A stretch of 7,406 bases of DNA, taken from DATAYF01 sp036272735. Its GTDB lineage: Bacteria > Chloroflexota > Ktedonobacteria > Ktedonobacterales > Ktedonobacteraceae. The notes beneath the pieces were generated by a model. That model searched no databases. It was not told the DNA's origin and saw only the letters and a list, made by a program, of their open reading frames with translations. The DNA is taken from positions 1 through 7,406 of the forward strand of contig DATAYF010000583.1 of the NCBI GenBank assembly GCA_036272735.1, in the 5' to 3' direction. Made by a program: the position numbers and the translations under genes. Shown here piece by piece: positions 1 to 5,293 of this stretch (position 1 is its first letter; each line of letters begins with the position of its first letter).

Positions 1-22
1 CTAAAGCGTGTTTGATGACATT

Positions 23-47
23 GTTATCGATAACGTGATGCATGCAT
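23..47. promoter_or_regulatory. Cluster of two perfect palindromes (possible operator region)
   Basis: Two perfect palindromes sit side by side: GTTATCGATAAC at 23-34 and ATGCATGCAT at 38-47. They lie in the AT-rich, gene-free left end, just downstream (in the leftward direction) of the promoter-like pair at 66-94. That position suits a regulator-binding site for the leftward gene expected beyond the edge. The sequence shows only the symmetry; no regulator family is recognised, and short palindromes do occur by chance. Confidence 0.3.
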
Positions 48-65
48 TACATTACCTTTGTTAAA

Positions 66-94
66 GATATAACATTGTCTTACATAAGTGTCAA
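66..94 (-). promoter_or_regulatory. Candidate sigma-70-type promoter reading leftward out of the window
   Basis: On the minus strand a perfect TTGACA (94-89) is followed after exactly 17 bases by TATATC (71-66), which matches four of six positions of TATAAT. It starts directly below the end of the FtsB-like gene and would drive a leftward gene whose start is outside the window. The consensus -35 and ideal spacing favour a real promoter; the weak -10 and the missing downstream gene keep this tentative. Confidence 0.4.
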
Positions 95-95
95 G

Positions 96-121
96 AAGTA
101 AAGGACCATAGTCCTTTACTT
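96..121 (-). terminator. Perfect 11-bp inverted repeat overlapping the stop codon of the FtsB-like gene
   Basis: AAGTAAAGGAC (96-106) and GTCCTTTACTT (111-121) are perfect reverse complements separated by the four bases CATA. In the leftward transcript this makes an 11-bp stem with a 4-base loop, and it includes the last Lys codon (121-119) and the TAA stop (118-116). The position fits a transcript end or RNA-stabilising hairpin. However, the stem is AT-rich and no run of U follows; the next bases are the TTGACA of the candidate promoter. It may instead be a protein-binding palindrome upstream of that promoter. Confidence 0.4.
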
Positions 122-607
122 TCCAAAAAAGACCTGCCACCAATCTTGCCAGAAGGGAGGATGTTGTACCGGCTTAGACGGATGTGACGCGGATGTCGTT
201 GTCTGTACGTTGGCACCAACGACGACAACCGGCCGTTCGCCGGGACGGATGTACCCCAACTGCTGGCGCGCCTCTTTAGCGACCACTGTGGCCTGCTGGT
301 AGCGGTTGGCAGCCTGCGACAATTGTTTGTTGTGCGCCTGCATCTGCTGAAATTGCTGCTGCGAACTTTGCAACTGCTGCATTAAGCGGCTGTTCGACCA
401 CGCCTGGACGAGCGATCCAATCAGAAAGGCCAGGCAGATCAGGCCAGTAATCCATATGACGGTATGAGTAAACAGCGAACTACGCCGAGCACGCAAGCGC
501 CCAACCGGCTCTTCGATGCCAACTGCCGATGTGATATTCGCGTTTTTACTACTACTCTCTAGACGTGAGGCGAACTGAGGTCGCCTGGGCCGCTGTTCCA
601 TGATCAT
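116..607 (-). CDS. Septum formation initiator family protein (FtsB/DivIC-like), single-pass membrane protein
   Basis: This is a 163-residue bitopic membrane protein. A basic N-terminal tail of about 44 residues (ending RLRARRSS) is followed by one hydrophobic helix at about 45-69. Next comes a Gln-rich coiled coil at about 71-115, then EARQQLGYIRPGERPVVVV at about 112-130. The coiled coil followed by LGYxRPGE is the hallmark of the DivIC/FtsB family, which in characterised bacteria joins FtsL in the divisome and helps activate septal wall synthesis. The basic tail predicts a cytoplasmic N-terminus and an external coiled coil. It is longer than E. coli FtsB (about 100 residues) because of the N-terminal tail and a Thr/Ser/Pro linker ending in a Trp/Phe-rich tail (about 150-163). 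ATG at 607 has AAGGA eight bases upstream; ATG at 601 (161 residues) has GGAAAGGA five bases upstream and is equally possible. The family is clear; the exact orthologue (FtsB or DivIC) is not, so no symbol is given. Confidence 0.85.
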   Translation of the reverse strand: MIMEQRPRRPQFASRLESSSKNANITSAVGIEEPVGRLRARRSSLFTHTVIWITGLICLAFLIGSLVQAWSNSRLMQQLQSSQQQFQQMQAHNKQLSQAANRYQQATVVAKEARQQLGYIRPGERPVVVVGANVQTTTSASHPSKPVQHPPFWQDWWQVFFGK

Positions 608-665
608 CCTTTCCGTCCTTCAAGTAGTATTACGAATAACATCCACATTTAGGATTACTAAGTCT

Positions 666-671
666 ATTGTA
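666..671 (-). promoter_or_regulatory. Weak -10-like box upstream of the FtsB-like gene
   Basis: In the 120-base gap between the peptidase stop and the FtsB-like start, the minus strand reads TACAAT at 671-666, about 60 bases ahead of the ATG. It matches five of six positions of TATAAT. No good -35 hexamer lies 16-18 bases upstream. The gap length makes an independent promoter plausible, but the box alone is weak evidence. Confidence 0.22.
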
Positions 672-702
672 CATGACGCTCATAACGCGAGAAATAGGGG
701 CA

Positions 703-717
703 AGACATTTCCTGTCT
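703..717 (-). terminator. Short inverted repeat just past the peptidase stop codon
   Basis: AGACA (703-707) and TGTCT (713-717) form a 5-bp stem with a 5-base loop, starting 11 bases after the TAG of the S9 peptidase. Outer ATAG/CTAT arms (694-697 and 718-721) could add an asymmetric extension. The transcript then runs into CCCCUAUUUCUC, which is only modestly U-rich. It is at best a weak terminator. Confidence 0.2.
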
Positions 718-727
718 CTATGACCAC

Positions 728-2665
728 CTACAAATTGTCGATGGCAATCGGCTCGATCTGATCGGCTGGCTCAAAGTGGAAAACTTTACCGTAAAAATAG
801 AGTTCCGCCTTCAGAGAACGGGTGATGTTCTCTGAGCGCCGGAAGCCGTGCTGCTCGCCCTCGAAGGCCAGGTACGCGACTGGAATATGCTTCGCTTTGA
901 GCTTGTCTACCATCAGTTCGGCCTGATTTGGCGGCACGATCTTATCTTCCAGACCCTGGAAGAAGATGACCGGGCACGAGATCTGGTCGGCAAAGTTGAT
1001 CGCCGAGCGCTGATAATACAGGTCTTTTTGCTCAGGATACGGCCCGACCAGCCCAAAGAGGTAGCGCGACTCGAACTTATGGGTATCGCCAACAAAGATA
1101 TCGAGATCACTCACCCCAAAATGACTGGCTCCAGCTTTGAAGGTATCACGGAAGGTCAGCGCACACAGAGTCGTGTAGCCGCCCGCGCTGCCGCCACGAA
1201 TCGCCAACCGGTTGCTATCCACCAGGCCGCGCTGGACCAGGTATTTTGCGCCATTCACGCAATCATCGACATCCACCACGCCCCACTGCCCCTTGAGTCG
1301 TTCGCGGTACGCACGCCCGTAGCCCGAACTGCCCCCGTAGTTCACATCAAGTAATGCGAAGCCGCGGCTCGTCCAATACTGCACACCCAGGGTGAGCATG
1401 CTAGAGGCGGAACTCGTCGGTCCACCGTGACTGATGACCAGTAGCGGTGGGAGTTCGCCTGCTGGCGCTATATACTCGGCGTTACGCGGCGGATAGTAGT
1501 AGGCATACGCCGTTTTGTCGTGCTCGGTTGGAAACTCTATTGGCTGCGCCACCGAAACGTAGGCCGGATCAAGCTGCATGCTATTGGTACGTCGCAAGGT
1601 AGTGAACTTCTGGGTAGCGCTATCAAGCTGCGCCAACACGGCGAATTCGGTCGGCGAACCGGCGGCGAAAACGATACGAGTGCTGGTTGCGCGTACGCTA
1701 CCAATGTTTGTGTAGGGAAGTTCGAGCGCTGAAAGTTCGTGCGTGGTGGTATGCAGCAGAGCCAGGTGTCCGCCGTTCGCATCACCATACCAGCAGGCGA
1801 TAAGCTCAGGCGTGATGAAGGCGTAGGTGGACATATTAAACTGCCACTGGGGTACTGCAAATTCGGCCTCACGTGGGCACAATGCCTCTATATTGCTACC
1901 ACGCTGCCGGTACAGGTTCCACCAACCAGTGCAATCAGAGATGAAATAGAGTTGCCCGTCGGGCGACCACTGTGGCTGGAAGAGGGACTCGCCAGTGCCA
2001 CCAGCCACGAGTTGCGCACTGCTCACGAAGCCATCGGCGTCCAGTTCGCCTACCCACAATTCGCAGCCATCCCACGGCATGTTGGGGTGGTTCCAGGTCA
2101 GCCAGGCCAGGCGCGAACCATCAGGACTCAGGCGCGCATTCGAGTAAAAATCGTTGCCCTCCACGAGCACACGCTGCTCCTGCTGTCCATACAATGGCAC
2201 ACTCACCAGCATATTGACGGCCTCGTGTTCGCTGTTGGTGTGATCCTCGCAGACACTAATTAAGCGCTGACGTTTCTCATCGACAATCATATCGGCGTAG
2301 CGACGCTCAAGCGCGGGGGTAATCGCTTCGGGTTGCGCACCGGAACCGGGGGTCACGCGATACAGGCGCTGATCGTCAAAATTGGAGAAATAGACCGTAC
2401 CATGATCCACCACAAAATCGCCACCGCCATACTCGTGAACACGGGTACGTGCATTAAAAGGTGCGGGGTTCACATCTATGGTTGTGCCATCGGCACTGCG
2501 CTTCACGATGACGTTGCGTCCACCTTCGGACGGGCGTCCTTCGATCCAATAGGTATCGTTGCCCTCCAGGGCCGTCATGCCCAGGCGTATCGACTCCGAA
2601 GTAATCATGTCGGTAGTTACTGGCGATTTCCAGGAACCATAGGGGGCCATTTTCTGCTCTGACAT
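728..2665 (-). CDS. S9-family serine peptidase (prolyl oligopeptidase / acylaminoacyl-peptidase type)
   Basis: This is a 645-residue peptidase with two domains. The N-terminal ~390 residues form a beta-propeller, with blade motifs such as LSPDGSRLAW (~179-188), WSPDGQLYF (~233-241) and a TGWWNLYR segment (~246-253). The C-terminal ~245 residues are an alpha/beta hydrolase. HGGPTS (His413) marks the oxyanion-hole strand, Ser493 in GGSAGGY is the nucleophile, Asp574 in QGLEDKIVPP is the acid and His606 in EGEQHGF is the base, so the triad is complete and in family order. S9 enzymes cleave short peptides, with the propeller screening access. No signal peptide is visible, so it is probably cytoplasmic; the natural substrate cannot be read from sequence. 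The open frame reaches GTG at 2671, but AAGGAG (2678-2673) is one base from that GTG and seven from ATG at 2665, so ATG is chosen. It is 65 bases below the acetyltransferase gene and has its own promoter candidate. Confidence 0.93.
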   Translation of the reverse strand: MSEQKMAPYGSWKSPVTTDMITSESIRLGMTALEGNDTYWIEGRPSEGGRNVIVKRSADGTTIDVNPAPFNARTRVHEYGGGDFVVDHGTVYFSNFDDQRLYRVTPGSGAQPEAITPALERRYADMIVDEKRQRLISVCEDHTNSEHEAVNMLVSVPLYGQQEQRVLVEGNDFYSNARLSPDGSRLAWLTWNHPNMPWDGCELWVGELDADGFVSSAQLVAGGTGESLFQPQWSPDGQLYFISDCTGWWNLYRQRGSNIEALCPREAEFAVPQWQFNMSTYAFITPELIACWYGDANGGHLALLHTTTHELSALELPYTNIGSVRATSTRIVFAAGSPTEFAVLAQLDSATQKFTTLRRTNSMQLDPAYVSVAQPIEFPTEHDKTAYAYYYPPRNAEYIAPAGELPPLLVISHGGPTSSASSMLTLGVQYWTSRGFALLDVNYGGSSGYGRAYRERLKGQWGVVDVDDCVNGAKYLVQRGLVDSNRLAIRGGSAGGYTTLCALTFRDTFKAGASHFGVSDLDIFVGDTHKFESRYLFGLVGPYPEQKDLYYQRSAINFADQISCPVIFFQGLEDKIVPPNQAELMVDKLKAKHIPVAYLAFEGEQHGFRRSENITRSLKAELYFYGKVFHFEPADQIEPIAIDNL

Positions 2666-2702
2666 GCTCACTCTCCTTCACTCACAATAACTCATACATT
2701 TC

Positions 2703-2711
2703 ATTATAGCA
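2703..2711 (-). promoter_or_regulatory. Extended -10 promoter for the S9 peptidase gene
   Basis: In the 65-base gap before the peptidase gene the minus strand reads TGC-TATAAT (2711-2703), a perfect -10 box with the TGn extension that lets sigma-70 promoters work without a -35. No good -35 is seen at 16-18 bases. Predicted initiation near 2697 gives a leader of about 30 bases with AAGGAG correctly placed. A second TATAAT (2735-2730), without TGn, overlaps the acetyltransferase stop codon and could be an alternative. Confidence 0.5.
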
Positions 2712-2730
2712 CTTTGCACCCTCTGTGGTA

Positions 2731-3357
2731 TTATAGACGGAATTGGGAGCGTTGGTTTGCACGCACGCGATCCCTTTGTGCTACAAAATCTTTTCTGAGT
2801 AGGGAGTAGAGACGTTCGTCATAAAAATGTCCCTCGATAAACAGGCGCTCCTTAAAAAGACCCTCTTGCTGAAAACCGAGCTTGTGCAGGACCTTGCGTG
2901 AACCGGTGTTTGGCTCAGCCACAAAAGCTTCCAAACGGTTGAGTTGCGGCCAATCTTTAAAGGCACAGTTTACCATGGCCTGGAGCGCCTCCGTCATCAG
3001 GCCGCGTCCCCAATACTCTTTCGCCAACACGTAGCTCGTCTCGCCCCTGCGCGCACTCCACTCCCAGAAAAATCCACAACTCCCTATAACCTGTGATGTC
3101 TCTTTGAGCGTCATAGCCCAGCGCACGCCCTCGTTTCGTTGGTAGCGCAGACGATGGCGCTCGATCATGGCCTGCACCTCGACCAGCTTACGCATTGGCT
3201 GCACGTCGTAGTAGCGTATAACGTCAATATCAGATAGGAAATGCAGCAGATCGGACGCGTCCTCCTGCCGCATCTCACGCAGGATCAGGCGTGGTGTCTC
3301 CAACTTTGGGAACCGATGTAACACCGTATCGTGCATATAATGGAATAATTCCTCCAT
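2731..3357 (-). CDS. GNAT family N-acetyltransferase (RimJ/RimL-like, Acetyltransf_3 type)
   Basis: This 208-residue protein would transfer an acetyl group from acetyl-CoA to an amine. It has the RimJ/RimL layout: LETPRLILREM near the N-terminus (~20-29), a central IGSCGFFWEW strand (~92-100), and the acetyl-CoA pyrophosphate-binding loop EYWGRGLMTEAL (~114-125). It ends with the EPNTGSRKVLHKLGF motif (~148-162), whose Asn and Ser are typical of this subgroup. Relatives acetylate ribosomal-protein N-termini, antibiotics or other small amines; the substrate here is unknown. The start is uncertain. The open frame reaches TTG at 3390 (219 residues). ATG at 3357 has GGGAG ten bases upstream. ATG at 3336 (201 residues) has GGAGGA but at 13 bases. 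I chose 3357 because TTG is rare and its upstream site is poor. It lies 178 bases below nuoN behind a palindrome and a -10 box, so it is probably not part of the nuo operon. Confidence 0.88.
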   Translation of the reverse strand: MEELFHYMHDTVLHRFPKLETPRLILREMRQEDASDLLHFLSDIDVIRYYDVQPMRKLVEVQAMIERHRLRYQRNEGVRWAMTLKETSQVIGSCGFFWEWSARRGETSYVLAKEYWGRGLMTEALQAMVNCAFKDWPQLNRLEAFVAEPNTGSRKVLHKLGFQQEGLFKERLFIEGHFYDERLYSLLRKDFVAQRDRVRANQRSQFRL

Positions 3358-3431
3358 CGCCAGGTAGCTCCCAATTGTGAACCATGTCAAACATAAAAAG
3401 CTCTTCCATCATTGATGAATTACAGTCTTCC

Positions 3432-3437
3432 ATTATA
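3432..3437 (-). promoter_or_regulatory. -10 box for the acetyltransferase gene
   Basis: The minus strand reads a perfect TATAAT at 3437-3432, about 75 bases ahead of the chosen start and after the end of nuoN. No good -35 hexamer is seen 16-18 bases upstream; that space is taken up by the arm of the palindrome at 3447-3478. A promoter that needs an activator, or is blocked by a repressor, would look like this. Confidence 0.4.
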
Positions 3438-3446
3438 CACTAATAC

Positions 3447-3478
3447 GAGCCAATCCTCTTCAATGAGTGGATTGGCTC
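3447..3478 (-). terminator. Perfect 10-bp palindrome after nuoN: operon-end hairpin or operator
   Basis: GAGCCAATCC (3447-3456) and GGATTGGCTC (3469-3478) are perfect reverse complements around a 12-base centre. In the leftward transcript an alternative fold gives 9 bp, a 2-base CA bulge, 3 more bp (CTC/GAG) and a 6-base ATTGAA loop, which is quite stable. It starts about 58 bases after the nuoN stop, which fits a transcript end. No U-run follows in either direction, so simple intrinsic termination is doubtful. The lower arm covers the spacer and -35 zone of the TATAAT at 3432-3437, so an operator is an alternative. Confidence 0.5.
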
Positions 3479-3535
3479 ACAACTAAAGCCGTGTGCAAGT
3501 TTCTGACGTGCAGCTTCGCACCTGCGGCGCTCACA

Positions 3536-5224
3536 CTATTTCAGCATCATGGTGGCGGCTTGTTGGGCCAGGTTCACCAGCCAGAAGGGGAGCACCGTGC
3601 CCATTGCCAGCGTGCCCAGGGCGGCAATGACGATGCCGGTCCACGAGATCCAGACCAGCCCCTGCTGCTCCTGCGGTGCCACGGCGGCAGCAACTCGCGC
3701 TGGCGATTTTGGTACGCTCGTGGTGCTCTTGGGTTTAACGGCTACGGCTGTCCCAGCAGCAGAGGAGAGGCCACCCGTACTACGTCGAGCAGCACTATGA
3801 GACGGCGTAGCAGGCACGGCTGGCACCGTCTGAATCGGGCCTATCTCGCCACCCTCAGAAACTACCGCACGCTCCATAAACATACTGGCGATGATACGCA
3901 GGTAGTAGTACATGCCGAGCACACTGGCAAGCACGCCGATAATCAACAGTTCGGGATGGCCGCCGATCAGGGCCGCGTAGAACAGGTAGTACTTGGCGGC
4001 GAAACCAGCCATTGGCGGGAAGCCTGCCAGCGCCAACAGGAAGAAGGCCAGGAAACCTGCCAGCGCCGGGCGACGATACCACAGGCCGCGCAGGTCGGCG
4101 TTATCCATGCCTGAATTATCCAGGCGTTCCAGCAGCGATACCGTGCCAAACGCGCCCACATTCAAGAAGACGTAGCTGAGCAGGTAGAAGAGCAGCGCCG
4201 CGATACCAACCGAGCCACCAACAACGATGCCGATTAGCAGGTAGCCCGCGTGCGCGATACCTGAGTAGGCCAGCATGCGTTTGACGTTGCTCTGTACCAG
4301 CGCCATAATATTGCCGCCCACGATGGTCAGAATGGCAATCGCCCAGATCACCGGCATCCAATAACTTTGGATTGGACCCAGCACCACATCGAAGACACGG
4401 GCGAAGGCGATGAACGCCGCCGCCTTGGTACCCACCGACATAAAGGCCGTCACCGGAGCGGGTGCTCCCTGGTACACGTCGGGCGTCCACGCTTGAAAGG
4501 GGACGGCCGAAACCTTGAAGGCAAAACCGACCGAGAGCAGGCCCATAGCGATCAATAAGAGCGTAGGCAGCGGCGTGTGATGCGTCGCCAGAAAACTATG
4601 GATCGTGGCGAATGTTGTACTACCGGTCGCACCATAGGCCAGCGCGATGCCATAGAGCAGGAACCCCGAGGCGAACGAGCTGAGCAGAAAATACTTCATG
4701 CCCGCTTCCTGCGAACTCTTGCGCTGCGCTATAAAGCCGCACAAAATGTACAGCGCCAGCGAAAGCATCTCGATGCCCAGGAAGACGAGCAGGAAACTTG
4801 CCGCCGCCGCCAGCAGCATCATACCAACCGTCGCCAGTAGCATCAATGCATAGTACTCGCCCTGCTGTGCGATCTGCAAGCGCTTCAGGAACGCGGGCGA
4901 GAAGAGCACGGCCAGGCCGAGGGCGCTCACGAGAATAAGGTCGGCGTAGAGCGCGCCGGTATCGGAACTAATCATCTGATTGAAAGCGGGCTGGTGATCA
5001 CCGATGATAAAAAGGATGATCGTCGCCGCCAACGCGCCCAATGCGCCCACAAAGGCCAGCACGGGCAGCACCACAAAGTTTGCCGGACCGCTGTTCTTCG
5101 AGCGTGGATTCGATTGCGGCAAGAGCACGTCCACGAGCATAATTACGAGTGCCATGCCCACCAGGACCAGCAGCGGCGCGATACGCCCCCAATCAGTGGC
5201 GGAAACCATATATGTAAACGTCAT
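3536..5224 (-). CDS. nuoN: NADH-quinone oxidoreductase subunit N
   Basis: NuoN is one of three antiporter-like proton-pumping subunits in the membrane arm of complex I, which couples NADH oxidation and quinone reduction to proton export. The sequence is almost wholly hydrophobic helices. The key residues are visible: Glu152 in LGIEMLSLALYIL (TM5), Lys237 in FAFKVSAVPFQAW, Lys267 in the TM8 SVGTKAAA segment, and Lys411 in FPPMAGFAAKYYLF (TM12). These correspond to E. coli Glu133, Lys217, Lys247 and Lys395. The signature WTPDVYQGAPAPVTAF is at 246-261. At 562 residues it is longer than the usual ~480-500, because of an Ala/Ser/Thr/Pro-rich insert at about 452-522 between TM13 and the final helix (~524-552). 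ATG at 5224 has GAGG eight bases upstream. It follows nuoM after 69 bases and is the last nuo gene here. Confidence 0.97.
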   Translation of the reverse strand: MTFTYMVSATDWGRIAPLLVLVGMALVIMLVDVLLPQSNPRSKNSGPANFVVLPVLAFVGALGALAATIILFIIGDHQPAFNQMISSDTGALYADLILVSALGLAVLFSPAFLKRLQIAQQGEYYALMLLATVGMMLLAAAASFLLVFLGIEMLSLALYILCGFIAQRKSSQEAGMKYFLLSSFASGFLLYGIALAYGATGSTTFATIHSFLATHHTPLPTLLLIAMGLLSVGFAFKVSAVPFQAWTPDVYQGAPAPVTAFMSVGTKAAAFIAFARVFDVVLGPIQSYWMPVIWAIAILTIVGGNIMALVQSNVKRMLAYSGIAHAGYLLIGIVVGGSVGIAALLFYLLSYVFLNVGAFGTVSLLERLDNSGMDNADLRGLWYRRPALAGFLAFFLLALAGFPPMAGFAAKYYLFYAALIGGHPELLIIGVLASVLGMYYYLRIIASMFMERAVVSEGGEIGPIQTVPAVPATPSHSAARRSTGGLSSAAGTAVAVKPKSTTSVPKSPARVAAAVAPQEQQGLVWISWTGIVIAALGTLAMGTVLPFWLVNLAQQAATMMLK

Positions 5225-5268
5225 CGAAAATACCTCATCAGGGCCAGGCTACATCGTAACCTTCTCGC

Positions 5269-5288
5269 GGGGGTTCTGTACGACCCCC
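5269..5288 (-). other. GC-rich intercistronic hairpin between nuoM and nuoN
   Basis: GGGGGT (5269-5274) and ACCCCC (5283-5288) are perfect reverse complements with an 8-base loop. In the leftward transcript a U-G and a G-C pair extend the stem to 8 bp. It lies 5 bases after the nuoM stop and about 45 bases before the nuoN start. No U-run follows, so it is more likely an mRNA-stabilising or processing element than a terminator. Confidence 0.4.
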
Positions 5289-5293
5289 ACGGG

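Noticed and set aside
1739..2263. A 174-codon plus-strand open frame, and others at 848-1354 and 2333-2662, opposite the S9 peptidase
   Set aside because: All overlap the peptidase gene, whose propeller and full catalytic triad are recognised in the minus frame. The antisense products match no family I can name.
116..3390. FtsB-like, S9 peptidase and acetyltransferase genes as one functional system or defence island
   Set aside because: Each belongs to a common housekeeping or general family, the gaps between them contain promoter-like boxes, and no toxin, nuclease, recombinase or sensor gene is present. I see no support for a new system.
3467..4114. A 215-codon plus-strand open frame opposite nuoN
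   Set aside because: It lies inside the strongly supported nuoN gene. Its product is Gln/Arg/His-rich with no domain or membrane character, as expected from the antisense of a membrane-protein gene with biased codons, and it has no recognisable ribosome site.
4116..4490. Additional minus-strand frames inside nuoN and nuoM (also 3855-4082, 5392-5595, 6067-6264)
   Set aside because: These are out-of-frame readings of the same genes, with Arg/Trp/Cys-rich products typical of frame shadows. The main frames run uninterrupted, so they are not frameshift fragments.
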